Positions 42,557-55,002 of a DNA stretch of 64,000 nucleotides are shown piece by piece; the first letter of the stretch is position 1; the number at the start of each line of letters is the position of its first letter. The notes under the pieces are model-generated. The model ran no database searches. It saw nothing but the letters and a program-made list of their open reading frames with translations, and was not told the origin of the DNA. The stretch spans positions 310,001 through 374,000 of the forward strand of contig WNYE01000028.1 of the NCBI GenBank assembly GCA_021396245.1, written 5' to 3'. The DNA comes from Sporothrix humicola. Lineage: Eukaryota; Ascomycota; Sordariomycetes; Ophiostomatales; Ophiostomataceae. Position numbers and translations under genes: made by a program.

Positions 42557-43100
42557 TTTGAAAGAAGGTTGTGGGGTAAAAAAAAAGTGAAGACTTAAAA
42601 AGGGTGATAAAAAAGGAGGGAGTCAAAAAGACGGAAAATTAAGATTCTGAAAAGAATGGTGATATCTTGAAAAAGATGGACAAGTTTTTTTCCTGATTCA
42701 GTGAAGAAGAAGAAAAAAAGACTGTAAGTTCGTTCTTGTTACCGGAACAAGAACTGGCTTGACGAAAAAGTTTTTGGGCAAGGGAAAGGCTGAGAAAATT
42801 GTTTATTAAAAAGACACAGAACGACCGGCGAACTGAGTACTTTGGAAATTGATGTGTTATTATTTTTTCTGTGGTGGTGAGAGTGAGAGTGAAATTAAGT
42901 TTTAGAGACCGGCTCTAAGGGGGGAGAGAGAAAAAAGAGAAGAGGGAAAAAAAAAGAAACACGAAACAAACAACGACTGGCCTTTGAAGATTGAAAACTT
43001 GCTGAAGAAAGAAAAAGAGAAAAAGAGAAATGAGAAGGAGAGGCGGGCGGCAAGGCGATTTATATAACGGGCTGGCCATTGTTGGCGAGATGAAGAGGAT
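42557..43100 (-). promoter_or_regulatory. Long CT-rich leader and TATA promoter of the CBM48-like gene
   Basis: On the minus strand this stretch is pyrimidine-rich (purine-rich on plus) and has TATATAAA at about 43058-43066. No ORF of note. Confidence 0.5.
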
Positions 43101-44304
43101 GTAAGAGGACAGGCCGGATGGTAGGAGGCCAAGCTGGGTCGTTGGTGCGGCCAGTCCCAGTGGTGGGTGGAGAATTGACGTTCAGAGTGGATTACGGTGC
43201 TTTTCCCTTTTTTTCTTTTTTTTTCACTCTTTTTTTACATTTCTATTTTACTTTATTCATCTCTTCCCCTGTCCAAGACCCGCATAGCCGCCCCCAATTC
43301 TGCCATGCGGTGCACTGCATGCAGGTCAGCACACGACAACGGCAAGATGGTGGGGAGGAAGGGAAGAGAAGCAAAGAAAAAGGATAAAGACAATCGGAGG
43401 GACATCTGAACATACGAAAAAAAACTCCAAGAAAAGGCAACCATCTCCGGTCATCACAGCACACTGCATACAGCGTTGCACGGCCTGCACGGCGCGACTA
43501 CGAGGCGTCCACGAGGTGGCCTGCAGTTGAGATGCAACATGAGAGAGGGGAGGGACGACGGAGCGAAAAGAGGAAGAAAAGAAAAGATAGCAGGTCCGAG
43601 TCTCTAAAGTGAAATACGTGACGAAATCGACAATGAGCCAATGAGGGGATGTGGCCGGGGTGACGAAAGACACGAAAGACACGAGAGCCACCAAAAGGAA
43701 TAAACAAAAGAGAGGACCCAAAAAGGTGTGCCGGGGAGAAGCGAGCCAAGAAAGGCTGTCTCTCCTCAATAAAGCCATCCAAGGCCTGGATTCGTCGTCA
43801 CATTGAAAATGAGGAAAGAACAGGCATCATGTCGGCTGAGAAGGAAAGCGTGCCCCGGTCCCTACTCAGATCGATATCACAGCGGGAGGATGAGATGAGG
43901 GAAAGAGGGACAGCAAGATGGAAAAAGAAGAGACCGCAAAATAGAGAGAGAGAGAGAGAGAGAGAAAGACGGAAACAAATCAAGCTACTGCACGTTCGGC
44001 GGCTATTCGAGTGTTGTGATGGGGGCCAGCTGACAGGGGTCGAAGTCGATGTCCAAGGTCGACGACGGCACCGAGAGACAAAAGAGGCACGGACTTTGGT
44101 GGGCAGTGACAAACCTGGTCGTGGTGCATAAGTGCAGTGAGAGGAAATGTGGAAAAGGTCAAAAAGATAATACAGGCACAAAAAGGCAGAGAGATGTGAT
44201 ATGGCAAGACTGGCGTGGTATTGGTCCCAAGAGGAAAGAGACACTCGCTGTTCATCGACGACGGCATGGGAAGGAACGAGCGAGGGCGTCTAACTCGGCG
44301 CTCC

Positions 44305-44421
44305 CATTGGCCGGCGACCGCCCAGTGTGCACATCCCCCAAGCAGGGTTACAGCGGCCCGCGGATTGGCTGCACGGTAGATGACCCACTCTATAGGACCC
44401 ATAAATGTTATGTCGGCCAAT
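44305..44421. promoter_or_regulatory. Three CCAAT boxes in 115 bp with a CT-rich initiator to the right
   Basis: CCATTGG (about 44304-44310), GGATTGG (44362-44368) and GGCCAATC (44415-44422) precede a CT-rich stretch (about 44455-44530). This is a core-promoter layout, yet no annotated gene starts here. Confidence 0.35.
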
Positions 44422-44749
44422 CAGGAAGGTGTGACATGGTCAATAAGTCTTCACTTTTTGTTTCCCTCACTCACACTCGCACTCACTGTCGACGCTCTCA
44501 TTGCCATATTCACTTCTCACTCTCACAGACTTTATCATGCATGCAACCGCAGGCCATTGTTCGGTCTGTGTCCGAGAGAACATGGTTACAAAGAAGAAAT
44601 AAAAATGAGGAAAAAGAGAAGAAAAGACCGACATGCAGGATACATGCAGCAGTCGATGCATCACGTTCTCTCAGCTCGCATTTGTTTTTGTTTGTTCTGG
44701 ATTTTCTTGGTTTCTCCTCTTCTTGAGAACGGACGCCATGAGACTAAAG

Positions 44750-44771
44750 GCGGCCGCATATATGCGACCGC
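44750..44771. repeat. 22-bp palindrome with one mismatched pair
   Basis: GCGGcCGCATA and TATGCGaCCGC pair in 10 of 11 positions. The central CGCATATATGCG is perfect. Confidence 0.75.
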
Positions 44772-46539
44772 TGTCCGATGGCTTTTTGTATTTTGTCCTC
44801 TGTCCATTGTTATTTGTACCAGCATTTTGAGAAGCATAGTAAGGAGAAAAAGACCGCAACGAGGCCAGGCCATTCCAGTGACCAAAAACAAAAGATTTTG
44901 TCCAAAGAGAGCTTACAAAATAGCATTTGATGAGGTGCTTTAATAAAATTACAACAACAAGTGGCCAATGAAATTCAATGCTGTTGGTGAAGAGGCAGAC
45001 TTATCACATTGTTTCTGTCTGTTCGCAACTTGAATAATTCTTCCTGCCGGCAATCTCCCATTGGACGGCTGTTTGTTTCTTTCATGCTTTCTGCAAGCAG
45101 GGGTAAATAAGCCTGGTGATGCTTTACTGTCTTTATTTCGTTTACCAAGAAAGTCCATGTCCGAGCGAAGCTGGCTCTCAGAATCTGTATGCCTTCAGTG
45201 GACCTTTCTCCAGACAGAAGTTAAGCCAAGGTAACCAAAAGGGAATCCTTCTCGGCAAGCCACATGCGAGTGATATCTGACCGGCGGGTAGAGCGAGAGG
45301 CCGATTGACCAGCACTCGACTGGATTCTTGGGGGCATGAGCACACCGGATATGTATCCCATGTCCCTAGTGGGTAGTCTTCAAAAAGAAAGAGAGGAAGG
45401 GAGAAGAAAATTAAACGAGAAAAAAAACCAAGAATTAGGAATATCAAAGAAACAATCACCATGTCTTGCCAAGTAAGGACTCTGCATCTGCATCTGTGCT
45501 CTCGGTCCTGCAGTCCCATGGTATGGCGCGCTTAATCGATATCACAGGAGGCAAAAGATGAGAAATATTTCTTACAAAGTAAATATTAAAGAGTAAAAAA
45601 TAAATGAAAAGGAGAAAGTCAACTGCGCACGGCCATAACCACTGTCGCCTTTTGGCTTTCGGTGCCTTTTTGTGCCCGGTGATGACGACTACACATAGAG
45701 CAGGCACACAGAAAAATAGCCGCCGCCACGACGCTGCAATCCTCCCTCATCATCAACTCCGATGCCCGCTTTTCTGTCATGAGCTGAGCTTGGGATGAAT
45801 GCCTGCCGGATGCCGTGGAAAAAGGGGTTCCCTTGAGATATTTGTACACGATTCTACTCAGACTACTCTAAGCTCTCCACATCGATCCCGACGGGCCGCT
45901 CTCGTGTCTTTTCGTTTGCAAACTTATTCCACACCACACAGGCCGGCCTCGTAAGCACCGATCGGATTCCTCCCCTTTTCTGTCCTTCTCCACATGTCTC
46001 TTCCTCTGTCCTTGAATATTTCCCTTACTTGCCAGACGGACACGGCATATCTGCTCGCATGATCAGAGTTCCTGCACACCATCGCGAGATCAGAGACTGC
46101 ACGAACGATGTGTTTGGTCCCACCTTTGTCGTCGATGCCGAATGACTTGCCAAAAGGAGCAATATCTACGATGTACGACGTAAAGAGGAGCAAGAAAAGA
46201 AGAAGCACAGATACGTGGCAAGGCACACCAATATTGTGCCCATATTGTCCATCACCGTAGTGCCGGCGGGTATGCACACGATCAGTTGTCGTCACATAGG
46301 GGAAAAGGGGTAAATACACGACAAGATGGATCTATGCAAACCGAAGACGTAGAGAGCTACGTGACAGTCACTCAAACTTTCCAAAAAAAAAAATGTGCAT
46401 TATTCATTGCACATCGAAGTTCAATAACTTCAAAGAAGAAGAAAAGTGTTGTACACCACAGTAGACCCTTTTCCTGAGAAAAACGAGATAGAATAGGCCT
46501 GGCCTTGGAAGTGCTTGTAGACTACCTAATAGGTGAACG

Positions 46540-46870
46540 CTTGGAAGAATCCTTTCTTTCAAATATATGGTTAAGTATGATCGATTCATCTTATTATTAT
46601 TATTATTATTTTATTATTAATGTAGTTGGAAATCTTCATATAAAGCCGACTACTGTTTTTCATTTTTGTTTTTCTCAAAAATAAAAAATGAAAATAAACG
46701 ACAAGAATATCTTTCCACTTAAGAAATATGAATAATCCATAAAACGAGATTTGTAATACATTTCATATCAACTCAAACTCTCTCACATACAGTTTTTTTT
46801 TTAATAATATAGATCGTGAGGATGTGTGAAAGCTCAATGAGATCTCATAGCTCATTATAAGACTCATTCT
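46540..46870. repeat. AT-rich island with TTA/ATT microsatellite
   Basis: Roughly 330 bases are very AT-rich compared with the surroundings, including a TTATTATTA... run at about 46590-46620 and a T10 run. Composition changes sharply to GC-rich at about 46900. Confidence 0.6.
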
Positions 46871-47742
46871 CATGAATGTGCTGTATAAGGCTTCTCGCGC
46901 CATGATGTGGGGCCCTTTACTGCGAATAGCGGGGAGTCAAAATCGCCTACGGGGAACGTCGCCGTGAAATTTAGCGGTCTGGGCTGCCGAACGCGACTGG
47001 GCCGCGCCTGCCATTTTTGCTCGTCATCTGAACGCGGTGAGCGCCCATTGGACCCCAAAACTATCGTCAGCTCCATTTTGAGCCTCATTCGTGGGACTTT
47101 CGAGCACTGCCCAACGGCTTTCTGTCAACGGCCTGCCTTCACCGAGACTTGCATCGATTCGGGTCGCACGGCACACGTCAACAGCGACAACACAGGTAGA
47201 GTTACCTCGTCAGGCATTGACTCACACGTCACGTCTTATCGGAAGCTAACCCCGCCACGTCAGATATCACGACAGAAGAAGAACCCTCGAAAAAAAGAAG
47301 AAGAAAAAAAGAAAGGACGACAACGAAGAGGACAGCTTCGCGTGCTGCTGTGAAGCACGGCAGAGCTCCACGCAGGCAAACAGAGGTACGGCCCTGAGGC
47401 CAAATTCACGCGGCTCTGCGAAAGTTTTAAACTCTTCGAAAGGTAGCATTCTGGGCTGTGAGGTTGCAACGAGGCTGGGAGGAAGACCCGCCTTTTGCTT
47501 TGCTTTTTGTCAGACATCGTTGCTTCTTTTCAACCTTTTCTTTTGTCGCTGTCTGCTGCCTAGCTTTGGCTTGAGATCGAGGGCATATTTGAAGTCGAGC
47601 ATCTTCCTCTCTGGACAGCTTGTCTCGATCCTGCTCTCTATCTGTTCTCTACCCACTCTCACTTTTTTTCAGACCCAAGAGCATACCGTAACTGACAGTC
47701 CAAGACACAAGACAAGACCCAAGGCCAGACCCAAGTAAAGCC

Positions 47743-48600
47743 ATGGCTGCCTCAAAAGAGTTTTCGCCCGCGGCAACGGCTGCCCTCGAGCTCTTCTCGC
47801 TCGCAGGCAGCGACCCGCTCGTCAATGCCGTGACCGAGGCCGTCCGCATCCACATGTCCCAGTACGACGGCTCCCACGACTTTATGCATATCCGCCGCGT
47901 CGTCGGCGTCTCGCGCCACCTCTGGGAGAAGGAGTGTGCAGACAAGTACACGGGTCCGGAAAGCGTGACCTCTGGCGTGGCCGACCCCCGCGTCGTTGTC
48001 TTGGCCGCCCTGCTACACGACGTCGGCGACCGCAAGTACATCAAGAGCGCCGAGTACGAGCCCGTGTCGGCCGACGAGGAAAAGGCCATTGAGGCGCTGG
48101 TCGAGGGCACAGCCCACGCCACCAACCAGGGCGCGCGTGCCACCGCTGCCGTCTTCCACAGATGCGCCCAGGCGGCCGGCGAAAATGAAAAGGGCGACGT
48201 CCTTACCCTTGGCCGCAAGGTCATCTTTGTGTGCCACAATGTGAGCTGGTCCGGCGAGAGCAAGCTGCCCGAGGGCACCATGGCCAAGCTCGTGGAGGAA
48301 GCGCCCGAGCTGGCCATTGTCCAGGACGCGGACCGCCTGGACTCGCTGGGCGCCGTCGGCGTTGCGCGTTGTTTTGCCTACGGCGCCAAGGCCGGCGTCG
48401 AGGGCAAGGCGCAGGGCCGGTCGCTCGAGCAGAGCCTGGACCACTTTGACGAGAAGCTGCTGATTGTCGAGACGCGCATGAAGACGGCCGAGGGCCGGCG
48501 GCTGGCCAAGGAGCGGACGGTGCAGCTGCAGACGTTCAAGGACTGGTTCCTGGCGGAGGCCCAGTTTGCGAGAGGAGTCGGCGAGACGGAGGAGGCATAA
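47743..48600 (+). CDS. HD-domain metal-dependent phosphohydrolase (YedJ-like)
   Basis: The 285-residue intronless product is a single HD domain. Metal ligands can be placed as His49 (SHDFMHIRRV), His92-Asp93 (LLHDVGD) and Asp195 (VQDADRLDSLGAVGVAR). The order H...HD...D is that of HD phosphohydrolases. The FMHIRRV and GDRKYIKSAEY segments resemble the YedJ/uncharacterised-hydrolase branch found in bacteria and fungi. Members hydrolyse phosphate esters or nucleotides with a divalent metal; the substrate here is unknown. A cytosolic location is likely because no targeting signal is seen. Start context AAGCCATGG is strong. A CT-rich tract about 50-200 bases upstream is the likely promoter. Confidence 0.9.
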   Translation: MAASKEFSPAATAALELFSLAGSDPLVNAVTEAVRIHMSQYDGSHDFMHIRRVVGVSRHLWEKECADKYTGPESVTSGVADPRVVVLAALLHDVGDRKYIKSAEYEPVSADEEKAIEALVEGTAHATNQGARATAAVFHRCAQAAGENEKGDVLTLGRKVIFVCHNVSWSGESKLPEGTMAKLVEEAPELAIVQDADRLDSLGAVGVARCFAYGAKAGVEGKAQGRSLEQSLDHFDEKLLIVETRMKTAEGRRLAKERTVQLQTFKDWFLAEAQFARGVGETEEA

Positions 48601-49393
48601 TGAAACTCGGGATAGGATATGGATAAGAAAGGGGATTTGGCTGTCTTATAACAACAGCTGACGTGGGGATCACACATGCAGGTCATGAACTCATGATGGG
48701 ATGACGATGTTTACGGCCAAGATTGCGTATCGGATTTAAACCAAGACAAAAGACACAAGAACACATAGAAATTAGCGAGACACAACATGGAACACACAAT
48801 GCAAGAGACAAAGTTCTTTTAGAAAAAAAATCATTTTGTTAAGGAATGGTCGGTCTATATAATATTAGATGGTTTTGTTTTTCCAAAATCAAAAAAAAGA
48901 CAATGGTGAAAAGCAATCCATGACAAAATCAAGTGATCCCCCCAGAGTTAGGGCCGTGTCGACGCCGAGGCAGTCAGCCACCAGTCAAAGTGAAGCGTCT
49001 TCATCTTGTTCTCGGAAGACCAAGATGGAAGAACCTCACAACGACTGTCCCTTTATCCTATGAAGACAAAGGGCAACCCAGTATTAAGCAATAACTCCAA
49101 ATTCGCCGATCCGAGTTGTAACGCCGGTGGGTTGGATCAAGAACACAAAACAAAAAACAATAAACATGGTGGATATTAGGTTGACGAGCAAGCGCGCAAC
49201 CCTCTTCGCAAACGGGAAAGGAGGTGCAGGCAGCTTTGGCTCATGGGTGGTGTGTGCGTATTGCGTATGTAAAGTGTTGAATGTAAAACTGTGTCTTGCC
49301 AATGCGATGTGGTGTGTGGTGTGTTGTGACTTTTGTCGTCACTCACTTTACCTCTGTAGAGCAACAAGTCTCACTGCAGGAGAATTGTTTCGC
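48601..49393. other. Convergent intergenic region
   Basis: This region holds the 3' flanks of the HD-domain gene (plus) and the Gly/Ser-rich gene (minus). AT-rich around 48820-48900. No gene seen. Confidence 0.5.
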
Positions 49394-49948
49394 TTACAGG
49401 AAGTAGACGGCAGCAGCGCCGACAACAACCAGCAGGGAGCCGACCTGGTTGGCCGAGGCACCGGCAGTGGGGACAGTGGTGACACCGCCGCCGCCGCCGT
49501 TGCCGTTGCCGCCACCACCACCGCCAGTCTTGGTGGGCGAGGTGCCGTTGCCGCCGTTGCCGCCGCCGCCACCACCGCCACCACCGCCAGTGGTGCCGTT
49601 GCCAGAACCGCCGCCGCCGCCGCCGCCAGCAGCAGTGGTCGTGGCAGTGCCGTTGCCGCCGCCAACACCGCCACCGCCGCCGCCAGCTGAGGTGGGAGCA
49701 GAGGTCGTGGCAGGGGCCGACGAGGCAGCCGAAGAGGCGCCCGAGGAAGCGGCGGACGAAGCACCCGACGAGGCCGAAGAGGCAGCAGACGAAGAGCCAG
49801 ACGAGGCAGCCGAAGAAGCGGCAGACGAAGCAGCCGAGGAGACAGCCGAGGACTGACCGCCGCCCTCAGAAGAGGGAGCGACAGACGAAGACTGGCCGTA
49901 GGCGACTGCGCCGGCCGTCAGGGCAAGGAGGATCGAAGAGGCCTTCAT
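49394..49948 (-). CDS. Gly/Ser/Ala-rich GPI-anchored cell-wall-type protein
   Basis: The 184-residue product has a signal peptide (MKASSILLALTAGAVAYG). A Ser/Ala repeat region follows (about 35-80; SSAASSAASSGASSAASS units), then Gly runs of 5-10 residues interrupted by Asn-Gly-Thr (about 88-160; NGT sequons). The C-terminus is hydrophobic (NQVGSLLVVVGAAAVYFL), preceded by small residues, as in GPI-anchored proteins. The Ser/Ala part is probably O-mannosylated and the whole protein disordered, so a structural wall or spacer role is likely. The repeats are encoded by degenerate GCC/AGC/GGC codons and may vary in number between strains. Intronless. A pyrimidine tract on the minus strand (about 50091-50157) lies upstream. 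Confidence 0.8.
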   Translation of the reverse strand: MKASSILLALTAGAVAYGQSSSVAPSSEGGGQSSAVSSAASSAASSAASSGSSSAASSASSGASSAASSGASSAASSAPATTSAPTSAGGGGGGVGGGNGTATTTAAGGGGGGGSGNGTTGGGGGGGGGGNGGNGTSPTKTGGGGGGNGNGGGGGVTTVPTAGASANQVGSLLVVVGAAAVYFL

Positions 49949-50090
49949 GATGGTGTTGTGCTGTTAAAGTGATTTAACTTGAGGCGGGAATGGTGAAAAG
50001 ATTAAGAGATGCTGCTGTTGATATATGCAATACGTTTCGAGGTCTGGTGTAAGAAGACACTGAGCGAGTGACAGTTTGAGCTAGCGAGGT

Positions 50091-50157
50091 AAAGAAGAAA
50101 AAGAAGAAAAGGAAAAAAAAAGAGGAAAGAGAAAGGGAGAGAGAAGAAGAGGGGGGA
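50091..50157. repeat. Purine tract (pyrimidine-rich on the sense strand of the GPI-type gene)
   Basis: About 65 bases of nearly pure A/G with GAAGAAAAAG and GGGAGAGAGAAG units, 140-210 bases upstream of the start codon at 49948. Confidence 0.75.
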
Positions 50158-53100
50158 CGGAATATAAGGCAATCGAGAGGTGGGAGGATGCGCTTGTTGC
50201 TTTAATAGGAGACGGTCCTGACAAAGGGAGGACGTTAGATGATTAAGTTGCTAATGGAGACGGCAAGACCGGTACATGGGATAGGATGGGGATAGCGGAT
50301 GGGAGCTGCGAAGACCGGCCGCCCCATTGATTGATCAAGAAGCGAGTGGGAGGCCTGGTCGTTTGTCTTCCCGGGGAAAGATGGCGAGATGGCGACATGG
50401 AGGAAGCGAGACGAAAGAGGATGGATGACGAAATAAGGACTTGGTAGTGACTTGTAGTTGCCACTAGGCATCGGCGATTCTCCAAGTCCCAACGAGGTTC
50501 TCTTTGTTCTCGCCCGAGGAATCCGACCAGCCCCCAACTAGGCAGACGACAAAACGGGCAGGTTGGGCCGTTCTTTTCTCGGTCTCTTTTTGTTCCTGTA
50601 TGTTCCCTTTTCTTTTTGTTTTTCTTTTTCCTCCTGCTTGGCTCTGTTGCATGTTGCATACCAGCATGCCCCTCCAACGCCTCGGTGTAAGACATTACCA
50701 AGGGCCATTTCAAAGACAAGGCCCCGAAAGACCGCTTGGCCCCGGAGCGCAGAGTTTTACCAACTGCCCGACTGGTTCGACTGGTTCAAGTGGCCCAATT
50801 GGTTGTAAGATGCGTGTAAGTGGCCGGCTAGAGTCCTTGCTAGCTGCCCTCCTTTCAATTTCGTCGATGCGCCCGGCATGTAACAGACTTTTTCGTCGTT
50901 TGTTTCAATGTCCAGCAAAGTCTTCCCTGTATCTTATTTTGGTTTGTTTGAGCCTGAGCCAATGAGTATTGTTGCTGGCCCTTGCAGGAAAGGTGATCGA
51001 GGCGATGTCGAAGGCGAAAAGACAAAAATACACACGAAAGATGAAAGGATGTTGAGCATGTTCGAGGGACGTTGGGGGAGCAATGAGAAGTGGCCGGGGT
51101 GCTTGCGTTTAAGCGGGTCTCTCTGATGTCATGGTTGCAAGGGAGCTTGCGCCAGAGACATGGCGAGACAGTGAACCACTGGGAAACCAGTAGGAAACGA
51201 GCGATCCAGGGCCTGGGCCAAGCTCTGGCAAGGAAAGATGCAACGCCGGCGCCGAAAACGATGTGCGATGCAGGGAGACCCCAAGGAAAACAGAAGTCCA
51301 GGAGGCTCAAGACGCTCAAAATCACCTGGGAAATCAACAAAAGTGCTGCCGAGAAAGTGCCCAGCAGTGCCCAGAGAGCCAGTGCCTAGATGCCCAGCAA
51401 TGCCTCCCTGGGGGGTTTGTATTGCGCGTCTCCCTTCTGAAGGATGCACACTCTGCCACTGAGCAGGCAATCAAGCGAAAAGAAAGAAAAAGAAAGAGAA
51501 TAGAAAGAGAATGACGGCTAGTGGAGTAAGCGACAGGACGGGAAGAATCGCAGATGGCCGCTGGCAAAGATGGCGAGATCGAAAAGCGCGGGCCCTTGTT
51601 TGGTGCTGGCGCTGGCGTGTCGCATTCTCTCTTGGTGTGTTCTGTTTACGACAAGCCGCTGTTGATTGCGATGCGCCCCGGTAAGGGCGGTGCTGCCCAG
51701 TTTGTTTGCAGGCTCGTTCCCCCAGCCTTGTCGAGCCATGTTTGAGCATATACTTATATTTGTTTGTGATGATCAAGATGAAATATTCCGAAAATAGGGG
51801 TTGCAAGGTACGATGGCGAGGAAGGAGGAAGGTACACAAAATAACAACGGAGAATACTCCGTCCATACAGGGAAAGACCGTGGAACACGTTTGCGACTGT
51901 CAAGCGGGAAGGTGCATTGGGGCGGGCGCATTCCAGACGACATAATGGAGGGGAGGAAGCTACCACCGAGAAAGAAGGCGGGGTGGGAAAGGGAAGGTGC
52001 AATGTTGGTTCTTGATGGTGGGGTGGAAAGCTCCAGTGGGCTGGGGCAGCCGGCCGATCCATTCCTTTCCACTGTAGCGCTGCCCGATTAGGGAGGGACG
52101 GGCTCCATAATTAAGGCAGATCCAGCCCACTCGACACGCAACATTCACAGACACAGCCAGACACATGAAAGACAAAAAGAAAAGGCTCCTGAAGCACGCT
52201 GGAGCACGACGGAAAGAAAAACGGTGATACCCTTTTTAGCCATTTGCTCAGATATTGTGCCATAGCGACGGTGGAGATACTGGTGGGTATCTAGACCTGT
52301 TCTTTCATGGCATGCCTTGTTTGGTGACGGAAGGAAGGGATGCAGACAAAAAAGAGGAAGGAGCGAACTGCACATAAACTGAATGTCTGTTGTAAGTTGC
52401 GAAAAAGAAGGAAAGTAGCGCCACGGCCTATTTCTTAGCGAAAGTACAAACAAAGAAGTGTGCGAGAAAAGTGAGACAGCTTTATCCCAGATCAAGAAAA
52501 ACTTTCCAGCAGCCATCGAGGACGACAAAGAAGCTATCGAAGGGGTCATAAGGGAAAGAAGCTTCTTGACGTACGACGGAGGCGATAAGCGTAACGTTGG
52601 GATGAAAGGCGATAATGGCAAAAGGAGGAAAAAAAGAATGATTCAAGGGTTGCACTTTGTAGATTGCCTTGATACGATGGACGGACTGAGACAATGACTG
52701 CGTTTTTCTCTCTCTCGCATTGATGGATCGATGACGGGCCTAGACGTCAATATTGCCAATATTTTGTTCTCGGTGTCGTTCTATTCAGGTGCAATTCTCA
52801 TGAAAAGTTTTTTTTTCTGCGCCTCCATCTTGCGCGTCGTTCTGTTGGAAAGTTGTACTGTGTTCTATTTTTGGGAATAAGAAGAGGGGAATTGAAGATC
52901 GGATCAGATGAAAGTGTTGGCTGTTGTACATGTTAGTAGTAGACATGCATTAAAACGTGTACTACCGGTGCGGTGACAACTAATCGAGGTACTTGCATTT
53001 ACACTATAATTTTGGTGCTATAGGATGTACCTTCCGCATATGTTCTCCGTATGCGCCTGTTTGTAAATGGCCGTAGAAAGAACGGCTGCGCCATGTCTGT

Positions 53101-55002
53101 AAGAAAACGAAGATGGGATGAGGTACGGGCCAGAGAGAAGCCAGAGCTGTCCGGAATACGACGGGCAAGGGTGAAATCTGTTTGGCCAAGGAGAAAATGA
53201 TCATCGCCAGGACGACCCTTTTTTTATCAAGGGAAAGAAAATTATGAAACGAGAAAGAACAGGCATGGGAAAACAAAATACGGACATGTATTATTACAGG
53301 GTAGAAATGGATGGACAAATGGACAGACGGGCAAGGCAATGGCTGAGAAAACGATAACCGAGAAGAAAAGGCGTGGTTCTCAGACATTGGCAACCGTTGT
53401 GGTCGTCAAAAAGAGACATTTTGTTGCAGAGACATAAGGGAAAAAAGTCTTTGGTAAGACATGTCCATTGATTGGCGCGCCAGTCAGTTCCTCGACAGAC
53501 AAATGCCGATAAAGGGGCCTGTATGGTCGCGATAAAAGCACCTTGATCGATCGTACTTGATAATAGCTCCGATTGAGGTACAAGAGAGCAGCTCAAAGAA
53601 AGAAAGAAAAGAAGGAAAAAAAAAAAAAGGGAAGCTCAATGTCTCCTGGAAGAGCTTGCCGTAGCGTCGTTGCGCTGAATAACATGCACTTGAGCGAGTT
53701 TGCCTTTTCGTCTATTTCGAGCATAACACATCTCTTTGGTGCTTTGCTTTGTGCTTTTTATGCAAAAGAGACAGACAGTAGCGACATGTAGTGGGGGCTG
53801 TAGGAAGAGAATAGTCATGAAGAAGACAAACGAGACAAGATAGATTGGACGAGAAGGGAAAAAAAGAAGAAAAGGAAACGGAAAAGAAAGCTTGAGCCTC
53901 CTAAGCTGCGACGAAGCTCCCGCCACGGTGGCGAAGGAGGACACTACCAGACCACAAAAAGACGATTTACTGAGACGAGACGAGCTCGACGAGGGAGAGC
54001 AAAGAGGAGAAAAAGAGACCGGCGAAGAGGCAAAACCAACTTTTGTCCCGTAGAACGGCCGCCAACAGCATCGATATCGCCATTCCATTCTTGGCTGCGA
54101 TGATGTTCGGCGTACAGAGTGCAACATGCGAGTGAATGGTTATCCCTTTGGTTGTGTACTTTGGTTTTTCCTTTGCAGTCTCCTTTTGTTTCACCCGTGG
54201 AGACAATCTTCCGGCTCGCACCCGCAAGCTCGTCCGAGAGAGTGCTGTTGTAAATGGGCGTTTGTACAGGATGCCCTTTGGCGTTCTTAGACCTTCCCGA
54301 CAAAGGGATTCAGAGGATGGAGCCCTGCATGTCTCAGATTTCCAACGGCGGAGGGTTGGACTTTTGTGTCAAAGAAATGCCGTCACTGATCGGGCTTTGT
54401 CTTGTCATCTAGCAGCTCAAAATTTTGTGAAGGGACATAATCAAAGCGTCATAGCTTCGATGCTACTGAGCACAACGCCAAAGGTACTTTTTTTCGCCAG
54501 AGAAAAACGGATGGGTGTTGCAAGTCTGGCGAAGGAACCAGAGACCTAACGGAGGAAAGGTAACGTGACAAGATCCTGATTTCGGACTGGCAGGAAGAGT
54601 GTAGACAGAAACGAAGAATCTGACGATATCTGGGTGACACTGAAGTGAGTGAAATGGCGCAGCCAATATCCCTCGAAGATGTGCTGTGAAAACTCATATT
54701 GTGAGATAGGGAATAGACGGGGCAGTGGCTCACAGGGACTCAGTTCCGACGAATAGATAACACAGTCTTGTCAAAAGAGCTGAAAAGCTGGAGCTATCGT
54801 CTAGCTTTCGGAGCTGGAGCTCAAACGCTTTCTTCTCAATCCCTTGAGGGAGGGCTCCGAAGTTTGTTGTAATTTCACACCGAGAAAGGACAAAGACTCG
54901 ATGCCATGGCCGTGGGTCGTTGCAATGGCGTCACCGGTTTCCAGCAAGGCAATACCAGCCGACGTGGCCCCGGGAAATAAGAGCCTGATGCAGACAAAAG
55001 AA

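Larger units (their letters stand above)
43101..47742. other. 4.6-kb gene-poor region with CCAAT cluster and AT-rich island
   Basis: There is no gene with recognisable similarity. It includes a (GA)n tract at about 43944-43965, a promoter-like CCAAT cluster (44305-44420), a near-perfect 22-bp palindrome (44750-44771), an AT-rich island with a TTA/ATT repeat (about 46540-46870), and an abrupt change to GC-rich sequence after about 46900. Two overlapping plus-strand ATG frames (44049-44726, 225 codons; 44380-44943, 187 codons) are discussed in the findings. Confidence 0.45.

Noticed and set aside
41528..42598. 356-codon plus-strand frame rich in Val/Gly/Leu
   Set aside because: Antisense shadow of the CBM48-like gene.
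46907..47353. 148-codon plus-strand frame next to the AT-rich island
   Set aside because: Begins with GTG, has no recognisable domain and ends in a purine-rich Lys/Glu tail caused by local composition.
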